Below the pieces are notes generated by a model. It was not told the origin of the DNA and did no database searches. It saw nothing but the letters and a program-made list of their open reading frames with translations. A DNA stretch of 64,000 nucleotides from Chaetorhynchus papuensis (taxonomy: Eukaryota; Chordata; Aves; Passeriformes; Rhipiduridae), in the NCBI GenBank assembly GCA_013396525.1, contig VWYX01000395.1, positions 546,183-610,182 on the forward strand. Reading direction: 5' to 3'. Every line of letters begins with the position of its first letter. Position 1 is the stretch's first letter. The position numbers were made by a program, and so were the translations under genes. Below are positions 1 to 15,000 of this stretch, one piece after another.

Positions 1-18
1 ATGAAATTACCCTTTCAG

Positions 19-93
19 GTAAGGGAGAGGTTACGAGTAGCACTTGAAAGATGTAGCTTATTGGAAGAAGAACTAGGTACTACACATAAAGAG
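19..93 (+). CDS. PPFIA1: PPFIA1 exon P1: coiled coil (window residues 1-25)
   Basis: Starts after a TTTCAG acceptor and ends before GTAGGT; 75 bp, phase 0 at both ends. Encodes VRERLRVALERCSLL and onward, a signature of the liprin-alpha N-terminal coiled coil. The following intron (94-538) is T-rich with nothing else recognised. Confidence 0.93.
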
Positions 94-3000
94 GTAGGTT
101 TCTGTCTTAAAAGAAGGCTGCATGTGTCTACTGTGGGTGTTTCAGTCAATATTTGTGCAGAGTAATTTATTACATTTCACTTTCACTTCTTGCTTTTGAT
201 TTCTTGCCAAATGGAATAACTGTTAATTTTTAACTTAGCTGCTTTGAAAGAGCAGGAGAGGAAAAAACCAAACCTCAGCTTCCTGACACCCTCTCTGCCC
301 CCAAAAAAACCCAACCAAAAAAACCCCAACCAAACCAACAAAAAGAGTTCCTGTGCCTTTAAAATAAGGGTTTGCAGTGGCATAAGGTATTTGAGTGCCT
401 GTGCCAGATTTTATTAATACATACCTGGCAGTAGAATCATTAATTGTTGTTTTGCTCCTTTGCTTTTGCAGCTGTTCCTTATATTGTTAGTGAGAAAGGA
501 ATTGACTTGAAACATGTGTCTGTAAACTTTTCTTTTAGTTAATGATTCTGAAAGAGCAAAATAATCAGAAGAAAACACTTCCAGATGGGATGCTGGATAT
601 AAATCATGAACAAGAAAATACACCGACTACAAATGGGAAGGTACAGGCATTTACTTTGCTTAGCTGACATCTGATTTTTAATCATTAACTATAACATTTT
701 AATTTTAAACCATAATAAAATATTTTTGAGTGATCATCTAATTAAAATCAAAATTATCAAAATTTCAGGTTTTGCAGTCTACCCAATAATAAAATTATCT
801 TTGGGGAGGGATGTTTATAGGTGAGTAACAATTTGTTTTTCAATCTTATTTGCGTCATGCTAATACACTTTTTTTTTTCTCCTGTTTAATAGAGATCCTC
901 TGATGGTTCATTATGCCACGATGAGAACCTCGCTAAAGTGATCGAACTCCAAGACATCATAGATAAACAAAACAAAGAGCAGACGCAAATGAAAGAACGC
1001 CTCACTGCTTTGTCCAGCAGAGTAACAGAGCTGGAGGAAGATCTTGACACAGCAAGGAAAGACTTAATAAAATCTGAGGAAATGAACACAAAGTTACAGA
1101 GGGATGTACGAGAGGTGAGGAAGGAACTGTCAGAATCTGCGTAGTCACAAATGCCATTGCTTTATAAAACTGTACTCTCTTTTGTGCTCTAGTTGAACCT
1201 TTATGCTGTTTGAGTGTCTTTGGTTTGATAGATGAGAAGAAAATGGTTTTTTAGGACATGATGGTTGTCTGGTTTTTGTTTAAAAGGCCAGTCACTTAAA
1301 AAAATTTGTCTTCAGGATAACTCTATGAGTAACTAAATATTTCATTAACAGATTGGAGATTTAGCATTGCCAGCTTAGCATGTTCTGGAAGAGATGCTTG
1401 ATCTTGTCATACATGCTCAGCTTATTCCTGATGCTTCCATTTTTAAAAGACGCACTTGCTTGAGGAATCCCTTGAATTTCAGTGGGGTAGTTGACAGTTC
1501 CTGTCACTGCTGAATCCCTAATCTCCAAGGTCCCATGTGTCCTTATTAGATAGAAAGGGAGCTTAGTTAAATCCAAGAACAGTCTCTGACCATCCCCAGA
1601 AAGTCAGGATTTGCTGTGTGTGTACCATTGGAAAGGTAAGTAGCAGATCTGTGGTGTAAGATAATAAAGACCAGCGTTTTTAAATCATTCACTGTTTTTA
1701 AAAAGTTATTTCTTTCTACTTCATTTTCTACTGAGAAAAATAACAGAAATACCTGATTTTTTTTTTTTTAAATTTGATCACTAAGTAATTATTTCTCAAA
1801 TTCTGACTTCTGTCCTGTGTCTTGCCCAGACTCTGGCCCAGAAGGAGGACATGGAGGAGAGAATCACCACTCTGGAGAAACGCTACCTCGCTGCACAACG
1901 TGAAGCTACATCTGTGCATGACCTCAATGATAAACTTGAAAATGAAATTGCCACTAAAGACTCCATGCACCGACAGGTTGTGGTTTCAAATGAGATGAAG
2001 TACATTTTGCTCAGCATAAAGCTAATGGAGATAATTAATGTTCGTGCTGTGCTGAAGCACTTTGCTTTTAGGAAGATAAATATCAGCTGTAATGTGCTGT
2101 TACTAGTGATTGTTTTTCAGGAGCTGGAGTCGTACGCTGTAGAGAGTTTTACCCCGGGAATAAAGATGAGACAGTTTTACTGGGAAGGGGAAATGGTTTT
2201 GAGAAATTTAGTGCACTTCATCTTGGGGCAACAGGGCTCTTGTCCCTGTTAATTGTGGATTTTTAACTTGCTATATGTGTATCCCAGCATCTTTAGTTTT
2301 GTGGGTGAGAATTACTCATTCTGAGCTCAACTTTTAAGATCTGCATAGTGTGTAGTGATTTTTACAGGCCTTAGTGAGGGAGTTTGACAAGTGCTTGACA
2401 TGAAATAGTCCAACTTTATAAACCAGAAATGGTTGTTTAGCCAACCACATTCTAACTAATCACTTCTTTAACTCTCAACACTTGCTGGCCATAACCCTGA
2501 GCAGAGTGAAGATAAGAACAGGCAGCTGCAAGAACGACTGGAACTGGCTGAGCAAAAGCTGCAGCAGACCCTGAGAAAAGCTGAGACTTTGCCAGAGGTG
2601 GAGGCTGAGCTGGCACAGAGAGTTGCAGCACTTACAAAGGTGAGGTGGTGGCCCAGTGTCCTCCAGACTCCCTTCTCCATTAGTGTCCCACTGCAGGAAA
2701 TCTGTTCCTAGTATTGGTTTGATTACATTTGGCTTCCAGTTTTCCCACAAATAATTCAGAAAATATTTATGTTTATTTCCTGCTTTTTTTCTATTGATCT
2801 CTCTGAAGACTCTCTGATTTACTTTTTAAATTTTTAATTTTTTTTTTTTTAGTTTCTGCTCTTTGGCACTTGAGTAGGTTTTCTGTTAACTCTTTTACAT
2901 CATAAAAATAGCTCTCTGAATTATTATTTTGGTGTTTTTTATTAAAATTGATTGATAATAGGCATAAAGTCTTCTAAACATGAACTGTTTCTGAAAGGGA

Positions 3001-6000
3001 AACCTAAATTTCTTCCACTGCTAGCTAAGTGAAGCAAGTGGGAGCGAGAGAAATTGTGGAACTACCAAATACCAAAACTTTTAGAGGGCTGGAAATGGAG
3101 TAATGAAGTCTAAAGAACTATATTTAGTTAACTACAAATGAGCTTTTTCAAGTGTGTGCGTGTGCATGTTTTCTTTCAAAGCCTTAGTTTCATTTCTTTC
3201 CCTGTTATCTTTCCTGTCCCTAACTGGCTCTGTAGTCTGACCTTTTGTCTCCTGGGAGCTCTGCTGCTAAAGATGCTAAAGTTTTGGAACTTGCCACCAA
3301 GCTTAGGAAGGTAGAATTTGTATATTAGTCCTTGTCTCTGCTTGCTGCTTTCTGCTTTGCCATGATTACTAACAAGGGGTCCCATCGTCCAAGCTAGTGA
3401 GGAAAAGCTGAAAATGCACTTAGTCTTTACTTTTATTTATTTTTTGGTTTTATTTCTTGGGGGTATGAATGAACTTTGCTGTTGCAAGCTCGTTTGCAAG
3501 TAGTAGTTGATTCATGGTACTTAGAGGTGAGAGGTGTCATCATTTTGCTACTTCCCATCTGAACCTCCTGCAAGGTCCTTTTGGTGACAGAAAAGCATCT
3601 GATCTGCATTGTCCTTTACCACAAATGGCAGTTGTGCAAAAGCATGTCAGAAATATTCCTGTGCCTTGGTGTTTCTGTGGTTTTGAAGCCTAAAAAAACC
3701 TACCCAAATTCTAATTTTGCTCTCAACTTGACAGGCTGAGGAGAGACACGGCAATATCGAGGAGCGGCTGAGGCAGATGGAGGCACAGCTTGAAGAGAAG
3801 AATCAAGAACTGCAAAGGGTACTGCACATAATTTTGACAAAGATAAAAAGCTGAAAGAAAGAACCTAATCCTCTTCAGCAAAGCTGGTTTTATTTCTCAG
3901 CTTTAAAATAAAGCGAGTTTAGGCTGGCTGATAGCTGTGAGATTTGAGTCACTGTACTGTGGCTAACCTTAAATCTCAGGGAAAATGTGCTGAAAGTCTC
4001 CAATGAAAGTTTGAAAAAACTTCTGAATTGTGCCTTTTTAAAAATTTTTTAATTTAGGCTTAGATTTTTAGACTTCTGATCTTGGATCACTTATTGAAGT
4101 CTGAAGTGTCCTTTAGACTCCCTTTACAGAGCCCTGGAGGCACATGCAGTGTTCCTCTTGGAAAAACACTGCTGTTAAAGAAAATGCATTTGGATTAAAG
4201 AGAGCTTGCTACCTTCATAACCTGGCAGTTGTTAGAGATACTGCAAATTAGAGGTTTTTTCAGTAGCTTTTTTGTATCGCAGGCTAGACAGAGAGAGAAG
4301 ATGAATGAAGAGCATAATAAACGTTTGTCAGAAACTGTTGATAAGCTCCTGTCTGAATCCAATGAAAGGCTCCAGCTTCATCTCAAGGAGAGGATGGCTG
4401 CCCTGGAAGATAAGGTAACAAGTCACATTCCAGTAATGAATGTGTAATTCTGTAATGATTTGTGCATTTTGCAGTGTGTCTGTAACTTCAGCAAATAAAC
4501 ACAAACCCCTTATTAATAAGTAGTTTCTGTTAAGGCTCTTTTTTAGTGTGGATTTGGAAAATATGCTCTTAAAAGTCATTTTTTGAGGTTGTCCCAGGGC
4601 ACTGCACTTCGGTGTTGAGAAGGCAGCGTTTAAGAAGCTTTATCCTTTTTTGGGTAAAAATTTGCACTTGACTGGTGCAGACTGCATAAAAAGGCTCATC
4701 CAGTGTAATACAGGAAGCCTAAAGCATTGGAACTTTGACCTTTCCAGTTCAGTTTCCTTTGTTTCCCACTGCTTTTGGCTGTACCAGTTCCCCTGAGTCA
4801 TTGTGGGATTCCTGCAATCTGCTTTTCTTCTCAGGTAGGTCATTTTGAGACTCGTTATATGAGTGTGAATGGGCTGTTCCTGCATTATCAGTGCACATCT
4901 TGGAGCTTTCCCCTGCACTCAATTAATCTCTTTTGACACACTTCTTACTCCTTTTCTTCCCTTCTGCTTTTGGATCTAGGTCCTTACAGATTTTTCTTCC
5001 ATGCACACCTTGAAGTTAGATCCTGCATCCAGCAAAGCAGTGTCTTCTAAAGTGGCACTTTGCTTGGTGTTGACTTTGAATTGCTTGGTCTTGGATTAAA
5101 AAAATACTTGTTCTTTTTTTACTAGAGGGTGAAATGACCATCTGGGGAAATGTTTCAGGAAAAGCTGAGTGTCTTTGGTTTTAAAGTCATTGCAATAAAA
5201 TGCTTTGGAACATAAATGATGTTCTCAGACTCCTGCTGAATGTTTGCTTCCTCTTGCATTCATGCCTAGTACTTGAATAATTGGTGATGTCTTAGGGTTG
5301 ACTCTGTCTCCTTCTTATCTTCCAAACGATAACTCCATTTGTGAATAATGAGGAAAATCTACTTGTCCTTGGCTGTAGTTAACAGCTTCTAGAAAAGTGT
5401 TCTTGTTGAGGCTTCCAGCTCTTTCTTTTATGCTAAGTTGGGAAGAAACATGCAGGTAAAATTTTAAGACTTTGTTCTGATCACATGGTCTTTTTTGAAT
5501 TACTTTTGAGTTATTCCATAATTATTCCTTTTTTTTTTTTTTTTTATTAGTTAGACTGTCAAATGGAGCTTTAAAAGGCTTCTATTGCTATTAAAGATTT
5601 ATGGAACCAGTACTATTAACTAAATCCATTATTTAGAGGGCTGTACACCTGGAAGGATAAACCTTTAACTATAATCAAAGTGAAATGATAGAAGCAATCA
5701 AGGATCTGTGACTTAAGATGCATTTGTGTAGTGTTGACTGTATTTTTTTTGATACTCGTCATGGTTATGGTTTAAAAGTGTAAAGCTTCTTATGAGTGAC
5801 TTAATTTGTGATGCCTTTTATTTCAGAATTCACTTCTTCGAGAAATTGAAAATGCAAAAAAACAAATAGAGGAACTTCAGCATGAAAAGGTACACTCTGC
5901 ATTTCTGAAATATTATCTTGGAACTTAATTGCTGCCTTGCTACATAGCAGGATCACATTTTAATTCCCCATAAAACTTAACATTTCCTGCTCTGTGTAAA

Positions 6001-9000
6001 AGAACGGAGCTGTTACTGCTTATTTTATGGTATTGTGTGCCACAGTTTTAGGAGGATTTTATAGCTAATACATAACCTTTTAGTCCAAGGCTTAACACAC
6101 TTTTGAATATGTGAAGTGCCTGGATATGTTGGCAGTTGGCCAAAGTCTGGAGATTGTGTAGAATTTTTATACTGTTGTACATATGACCTTGACCAGCAAA
6201 ACCAAACGAGAAATACTTTTAATGTTGGGCATTTTTCTATGAGGTTTTCTCAAAGCATTGACTATCATGAAAAGCTTGTGCAGCTGCTAACATTTTTTTT
6301 TAAAGCTTTAAGAACTGGGCAGCAGAGGGAGAAATATTTATTAGACTTGGCTGCTCCTTAGCAATAGCAGCTGCCTGGTGTTCTGCTTGTCCTGGAAATG
6401 ACAAAGTCCCTCCTTACAGATGTTTATCATCAACCACTTTTTATTTTATTTAGACTTGGATTGTTTTCTCATTCATTGGATTTCTCTGTGAAATTCAGAG
6501 TTTCTAGAGCCTATAAAAATGTCCGAGTTAGAAGTAAATGCTTTTAGATCCTTTTATGTAGAGAGCTTGAACAAATCTTGTTTCTTATTATCACCACTTA
6601 ATCATAATAACCTTAGTAGCATGTGATCTTTATTTCATAGCTGTTTTTAAAATACATATTGTCATTACTAGAGTCAGGGTAGAGAGGCAACAGAATGATT
6701 CTGGGATGCCCTTTTGTGACAGTGCTGTATTGTGTGTAGCAAGAACAGTGTTTACATAGTTGAAGGGTATATCTTAAAATCTGTTATTTCTTAGTTTCAG
6801 AGAAATGAGATAAAAAACCTAAAGGTTAGTTTATAAATTTGTATTTGACACTAATTTTTTTAAAAAGCATATTATACGTTTTTTTCTGTTTATTTTTCCA
6901 GGATCAACTTGTTTTAAATGTTGATGCATTAAGGGCTGAAAATGACCAAGTGAGACTCAGAGCCACATCACTTCATCATAGGTACCAGCAGTAGTTTGGG
7001 TTTTTTTTCCTATTTTCTTTAAAGTCACTATGCTAAAGACAATTTTGTCTATTATAAGTGCAAATATTTTAGTCATAGCTGTAAAATTCATTTTTACAGA
7101 GCATATAAAGCAATTTTTATATTGCTTAAAAAACATACTTAAAAACAATTGGCAGTGGTGGGACAAGAGGAATCCTTTAGGGAACTTTTTTGGTTTCTTT
7201 CTCCCTTTGTAAGGATGGAATGGTTGCTTTGTGTTGCAGCAGGCCAGATTTCAGATTCCCTGTGGCATCCTCCTCTGTGGGGGACGGTCACACAGACTCC
7301 TACGGCACCTCCTCCGTGCTGAGGCGGCCCCAGAAGGGCCGTTTGGCTGCTCTCAGAGACGAGCCTTCGAAGGTAAGGAAGGAAAATACAGACAACACTG
7401 TGACAACAAAACAGATTTGTTCATTGGATGAGGCTAATCAGGTGCAAGGAGGTTTGAGAATTGGGAGTACCTGATTTTACAGGTCCAGTGTTACCAGCTC
7501 ATGACCAGCTGCTGGTGTTTTTAATTGGTAGCAAATAGTTGCAAGACTATGGTTCTGAACTCCAATTTTGGGGTTTTTTTTTAATTTTTGGTTTTGTTTT
7601 TTAATTTTGATAAGCCTGTAAAATACAATTTGAAACAGTTCTACTTTTGTGTCTGTACTCTAATCTAACATATTACTGTTCTGCAAGCAATTCCCATTTC
7701 CTTTCAGGACACATAATACTCATCACATAAAACTGATTCCATAGTTCCCGTGGAATTGATAGCAAAATTCTACTGTACTTAAAAGCGCATATAGCCAAAA
7801 TATGTGATGGTATTATTGACTCAATGAGCCTGTTTTGCATCTTCCAGTTAAATGAAATATAAAAATTTCTTACATTATAGCTTTTTTTTTTTTACATTTC
7901 TCTAAACATTGCTGTCTTGATGGATGTATTCAGCATGTAAGTGGACTTACATAAATGATTTTCAACATCTTGATAAGCAGTAGAGATGTTGTGTTTTTCC
8001 CATTTGAGCTTGGATTTATTTTTTTTATGGATTCTTGTAGGTTCAGACCCTCAACGAGCAGGAGTGGGAGAGGGCCCAGCAAGCTAGTGTCTTGGCAAAC
8101 GTGGCACAAGCATTTGAGAGTGATGTGGATGTGTCCGATGTGGAGGACGACAGGGAGACCATTTTCAGCTCAGTTGATCTGCTGTCACCAAGTGGTCAGG
8201 CTGATGCTCAGACTTTGGCCATAATGCTGCAGGAACAGTTGGATGCAATCAACAAAGAGATCAGGTATGGCCTGTCTGCTGTGGAGTTTTTGATAAAAAT
8301 GACTCAGAAAATGGTAATTTTTCCATGTTTTTCTGCTAAGTGCTGCTTCTTTCATGTTGGAGTGAAAGCTCCTCTGGACCCAGGCCCAGAGGAAAGCCAA
8401 AGCACAGGGGTTGAATTAAAACCTTTGGATAAGCTGAGATACATGAAGTCACACCAAAGTGAAATAGAAATATAGATTTTTAACTTTTAGTTGAAATATA
8501 TGCTAAGTACTTTAAACATTGAAAAGCTGCAGCAGAGACCTTAAACACAGATTTTACTGCAGCAGTGTTACCTTTTCACAGAATTTCTTTACTTTAGACA
8601 AAACATAGATGGAACTATACTGTTCACATTTTTTAGATAGAGTATTCACATAAACAATAAGAGCTGACAGAAATTATATACGCAAATCTGATCTACAATT
8701 ATTAGAATTAGACCAGGATAAGTTAAGAAAAGAAAAACTAGAATTGTGTGTTAATTTTATTGGTCAATTAACTAATATAATCCACACTTCTGTAAGAAAA
8801 GAATTAGAAGAAGAAGCTGTTTTCTGCTTGCTCTTTGCCTGCTGCTGTTACTGCTTGGCCTTATCGTGTAACCCCTTTGAACTCTACCTTCAGAAAACAA
8901 TGAGACTATGAAATAAAGAACTTTAGCAGGACAGCAGCCTCCTCTGCTCTTTCACCCTTGTCCAAAAGGAAGGGTATCCCGTCAAAAGCTCAACACTTCC

Positions 9001-12000
9001 AATGCCCCATTCTGTTTGCATGGCCCTTGCTGGAATGTCACGTTCCTCTGAGACTCTTTTTCCCTCAGACTGATCCAGGAGGAGAAGGAGAACACGGAAC
9101 AGCGTGCGGAGGAGATCGAGAGCAGGGTGGGCAGCGGCAGCCTGGACGCGCACGGCCGCTTCCGCTCCATGAGCTCCATCCCTCCCTCGTACGCCGGCGG
9201 GGCCCTGGCTGGTTCCTCCCCGCCCGGCAGCGGCCGCTCCACGCCCCGGCGCGTCCCGCACAGCCCGGCTCGGGAAGTGGACAGGCTGGGCATCATGACA
9301 CTGGTGGGTATCCATGGCCTTCGCTTGCCTCGGAAGAGCGTTCCTTTTCTCTAGGAAATGGGTTGGTTGATTGCCCATTCCTCTCCCGCTTACTCAGCTG
9401 TATTTTTCCTTTCTCTAGGTTTTTCTACTGCTTCCTTTCAACTTCTGTAAAAAGTGTAAGATACATAATGATTAGGAAAAACGTTCAGAGCTCAAGTCTA
9501 TTATTTGGTCAACATCTCGTGCCTAAGTATTTATTCCTTCTGTTGTTACGGTCTTCCTTCAGACTCCTCTTTCTAGAAGAAATAATGCTTTCTTTTCAAC
9601 CACTTTCTCCCTCTGCTTTAAAATTTATTTTTAGCAGTCTACTATTCCACTAAACACTCAGCTAAAAAGTGATTTGCATATTAATCTTGAAGTCTGGGAT
9701 GGTATCACTGCTGTTTGAATATTAATGAGTGCTAGTGTCCTGGTTTAAGCTATTAAAGCCTGATAGGTAAAAGAAATATTTGTAGGTGATAAAGTAGTTT
9801 AGTCTTAGGAGTTCAGTGAGTAGAGAAGGATGTTCTCCTTCTTTTGACATTCCTGTTAATCCTTCTAGAAGCTCCTTTATGCATGTAAACACATCTGTAA
9901 AAATAAGATACAAATTTTCCCCTTTCTTGTTTTTACAGAAATGTTAAATAAAATGAACAGTTAAAACCAGGTATTTCAGCTAAGTAATTTTGCTGGCTTT
10001 CTAAAATTAATGTGTACGTATACCAAAAAGTCTATTTTTTTCATAAAAGGGAGTAATTTTGCCTTCTTTGAATTAAAATAAAAATCATTGTACTAGCTCT
10101 AGCCATATATCCAGGGTGAAGCAGTCTTCTTCTAAAAAAAGCAATCAAAATTTAGAATGTGGAGTGCTTTATCTTCTAACATTTCACAATAATTAGTTGA
10201 GCTAAAGACTTCTCATGCAGAAAACCATATACAAATTTAAGTAGCTCTTTTCCCCAAAACTAGATCAGGAGAACATGTCTTATCTGAAATCCAATGCAAC
10301 TGAAGAAAGGTGAACTGAAATTAAGTTCACTTTAGATAATAATTGTGCATCAAAGTCACTTGATCTGGTGTTTGCGGTTGTATTTGATGTGTTTTGTACC
10401 TGGCAACTGACTTGTGAAGGCTTGAAATCACGAACTACAGAACAAGAGCTTTCTAGAAACTTTTGGAAGAGCTAGCATGAATTATTAGACTGAGTTCTGC
10501 TGTGTCTTCCAATGTTTTAATAGAGAGTTGCATTAGTTTTTGATCATGTAGGCAAATTAGCTTAATGCCAGTGGTTATGCAGCTCAGTCAGTTGAAAGCC
10601 CCTCATGATTAAAAAGCATCAACATGATAAATGGTTAAGCCTCTCTTGAGCAGTCCTTGTGGGCAGTTCATTCCACATGGTGAACATTTTCATTTTTATG
10701 CTCATCAGATTTAATGGATGAAAGATCCAGTAAGGGTAAAACGAGTCTGCAGTGCTTTGTCAAGAACTTGATGAGGAACTAGATGATCTTTAAAGGTCCC
10801 TTCTATGATTCAGTGAACTTATGATTTATTAATGTAGTACTCTACAGTCAGATTGAACAAAACTTTCCATATTAATGCTGCAAAATTTACATGTATTCTA
10901 AATCAAAAACAATTAAAAGTTGTCCTTTGTGGGAGGGAAACAACATTCCTCCCCCTGTCCCACTTCAAAGGGGACTGACTTTATTTTTGGTTGCAGCCTT
11001 TTTAAATGATGAGAGCTATTAAACAAATTATCTAAATTTAACTTTTGTCAGCATCAGTCTGAATAAGCTGTTTGTGTAACTCAGGGTAGCTGCCTCGCTC
11101 TGTGCACTGGCAGAGGTGAGCACTCCCTGGGGAGTGAGGTACAGTGGGTGGAGGATAAAATGAAAGCAGTGGTGAATTCCTGCTCAAACATTCCAGCACT
11201 TGAAACTTGTAAAAGGAAAAGAATCCTGTTACTGTATAGAAATGAACTATTGCTGGCACTCTTTCACATTATTAAAGTATTGGCTACTTTTTGTGCAGTG
11301 AAGGACACAGCTGCAGGAATCCCTAGGTTGTGAGGAGGGATGAGTGCAGCTGATTTATTAAGGCTGCTGTGGCTGACTGGAGGTTCAAGGCAGGTCCTCA
11401 CCTTTTCAAAGCAACACCTTGCACCCCCAAGCACTTTACTGGGGTTATTTTGCTGCACATATTTTGTGCTAATTTGCCTGTGGTCCCAATACACTCAGAC
11501 ATCTCTGGTACTTTGGTAGATAACCAATTGTAAGTGTTTATTTTTTGCTTCCTTTTCCTCACTTCAGGGATACATTTAAGTAATCTGTGATTCAAGGAGT
11601 ATTTCATACCCAGTATCTCTCTGTGCCATTGTTGTAATTGTTGTTTATATTCTCCCTAAGATGTTTTGTCTCTACTAGTTGTCTCGGTCTGTGCTACAGT
11701 TTACAATAAATACAGCTTTTCCAAATTTCTTTTCTTTGCATGCATCTGTCAGCCTAGTGATTTAAGGAAACACCGTAGAAAGGTAAAAATTTAGTTTATT
11801 TCATGGTGTGCCACTTCATCTCCCTCCCTGTCCCCAAACTCATTAGTGGATAACAGGAACATAAAGCATTTACAGGGTAGCTCTGTAATAAAACAAGATT
11901 ATGGTTTATCATTTTAGCCTAAGTGTGGGTTTGTTTTGTGGGGTTTTGTGTTTGTTTGCCTGTTTTTGCTGGTGTGGAGGACTGTCGTGCTGCTTTCTGT

Positions 12001-15000
12001 TTGCAACCACTGCTCTGCAGTCTTCATGCATCAGTGCTTAATTTTAAAAGCTGGCAGTGCACACACAGATAAGTTATTCCTTCCGTTTCTCAAACTTTTG
12101 TTGCCACAGGTGTGTAGAAACTGACTTCACAGAGTCAGTGATCTTGCTTATAACTCTTTTCACAGGTCTCTTAGCTTTTCTGTCTTTGCGCTTGCTTAAA
12201 CTGGTGACAGGTATATTCATTTTATGGTGCTGAAGGCATTACTTTAGTTCTAAGCCCTATAAATGAATAAAAGATAAGTGCTACTTTCTTGTGTCAGTAG
12301 CTAAGACTGAATTTAATAGTTTGTCACTGAAGGTAACAAGAAATTCAGAAAGAAATCAAGTGAAAAATAGGCAACTGCAGAATGGTAAGAGCAAGAGTGA
12401 TCCTTTAACACTGAAATAAGATTCTTCCTTTCACTATTTTTTGTAGTGTTGGTATTGCCTTCATGTTTCAGCATTGGCCCTGAAATTTTCCTTCCTTTTT
12501 CATTAGTCTCCATCTTCCAGAGAAGAGGTACGAGATGACAAAACCACCATCAAATGTGAGACATCACCACCTTCTTCACCTCGGTCTTTGCGTCTGGACA
12601 GAGTCCAGAAAGGAGCTCTGCATACAGTGAGCCATGAAGATATCAGGGACATTAGGAAGTAAGTAGCTGGGAATCACTCAGACCTACCAGCAACTCAGTG
12701 TTCCACAGCATCAGAGTAAAACCCCCCAGCTGCAGAGCTGTTCAGCCTGTAGGGTTTTAGTCTGGGTGTTGAAGTGTTTCTCCCAAGTCAGGAGTGTGAA
12801 CACATAAATGGGTGACTGTGTTACAGAAACATTAAGAATGTAGGTTTTGCTTATGCTTAGAAATGGCTTCATGGGAATTCTTTGTACTCCAAGTCTGCAT
12901 TAAGTTTGCTTCATGTTTGGGAAATGAAAAACATAACTTTCAGCTCTTTAAGTTGTAATTTAGCTATAAATTGAGAAATAACTCAATTGAGAAATAACTT
13001 GCAAAATTGCCATCACTTTAATTGACAGATACTCTTTTCAAAGTACCTAGGTATGTGAGATGGATTCCACTCAAGTATTTCAAACTTTGTCTGCCCCTTT
13101 CAGTCGGGAACTTGTGCTGTCAACATTTCCTTTCATAACTCATAAAAGCTGAAATTAAATGTCATTAGTGAGTTACTGAACTTGGATTAACTCACACAGA
13201 ACGCTGAACTAACCTCTGGTGAATTTGTTGTACATGAGCTCCTTTATGACTCTTTTTTTTTTTTTTTTTTGGTACAGTTCAACAGGTTCACAAGATGGGC
13301 AAACAAGTAATCCTAGTAGCAGTAACAGCAGCCAAGATTCCCTTCACAAAGCCCCCAAAAAGAAGGGGATCAAATCCTCCATTGGCCGCCTGTTTGGCAA
13401 GAAGGAAAAGGGACGACCTGGACAAACAAGCAAGGAAGCTCTAGGACAGGGTTGGTTTGCTTTTTCTTACACAGTGAGAGACATGGGCTTGGGGGGTTGG
13501 TGTTACACATTCCTGATCAGTAATATTACAAAGGATTAAACTGAGACTGACTTGAGTTTGGGTTTTTTTGTAGGTGGCATGGGAGAAGCAGATGGTTCCT
13601 CTCAGGATGCATTAGGTCTCAGCAAACTTGGAGGCCAGGCAGAGAAAAACAGGAAAATGCAGAAAAAGTAAGTTATCAAATATTCTGAATCCTGTGTTAA
13701 TCTTGTGTTGCTTTGTTTAAAAACACTGTGGTTTTATTTTTTAGTTTGGTTTTGGGGTATTTTTGCCTAATATGGTGCTATGGTTAATAAGCCTCTGTAG
13801 ATTTATTTTTTGTTACTATTTTTCCAGAACATTAGTAGCAGCATAGGTCATGGTAAGTTTGAAAGGAATTTCAGCTGAAAACTTACTATTGGACTACTAT
13901 TCAGAGATATAAGTGGACTCTTATCAAATCCCCCCCCCCAAATGTAGTATATTTAATACCTGCTTTGGGAGGGATTAAATATATTAAATTATAAATACCT
14001 TTAATTCAAGTGGGAGATTTCCCAAAGTTGCTCTTGGCTGTTCTTTGCCCAGAGTGTGAAGGTATTGACAGAAGGGGAAGCACGAGATGCTGTGTGCAGA
14101 CATCCCTTTGTATGAATTTGCTGGCTTCTCTCTCTGTCCCTTTGTTTTGCAGCTGCTGACAGCTTCTCTCTTTACGAATTTTTCCACTTCTGTTCAAGAT
14201 TGTCTGCTGAAATCTTTTTCCTTGCACCATATAGCCCTGATTTCTTCCATTTTTTTAATCAACTGTGACTATTCCTTTTTTTATGGCACCTTGTTACCTT
14301 TTTATGGCACTTTAGTTACCTTTTCCTAGTCATGAGAATTTTATCAGTCTGTCCCAGAAAATCTTCAGCTTTACTGCTCACCTTTTGAGTGTCTGATGGC
14401 ATGCTTTGTTGTTCCCAGACTTAGAACAGATGAAGCATAGACTAATCATAGGTGAAAAACAGATAATGCTACTGGTAGAAATCCTGAGTTGATGCTTATA
14501 TGGCAATACAGGAAACACTCATATTTATATGATATTTATAAGTAGGATCAGGCATTCCTTGCATTTTTTCCCCCAATGCTGAGCCTTAAACTTCTGCTGC
14601 TTTTGTTCTGTTCAGCTGTCAAAAAACTGATGAAGATCAGACTTTCCTTGCCTTCTGAAGACAGACAGTAAATGTTGGAAAGAAAGGGCGCTAATTTTCC
14701 CTTTGAGAGGGATTTCTTGAAGTACCTAAGTTCTATTAACTAATAAGAATAATGCCTGGTGGCTAATGAAAACCAGCAGTGTGTTGGTTTGAAAAGTCAG
14801 AATGGAATGTGGGTTTGTTTGGATAACAGAAGGCTCAGCTGTTTTTCTTCAGACTGCTATACTGAAGGCAATCATACATTATTATGATCTGGTATTTTCC
14901 CTTTTCTACAGTGCTTTAAAGTCATACCACATCTTGGTTGAATAAACAGTTTTAGTCTGGTCATATCTAAATAGTGGTAAGGTCTGTTCTTTGAGCAATA

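Noticed and set aside
1977..2252. Extension of exon P4 as a coding frame
   Set aside because: The family sequence continues at 2505, not here; the extension is intron retained by chance in frame.
8923..9378. Minus-strand 151-residue frame opposite exon P12
   Set aside because: Antisense shadow of a GC-rich coding exon; no independent support.
14273..14320. Imperfect direct repeat (TTTTTATGGCAC twice)
   Set aside because: Short, AT-rich and diverged; no sign of function.
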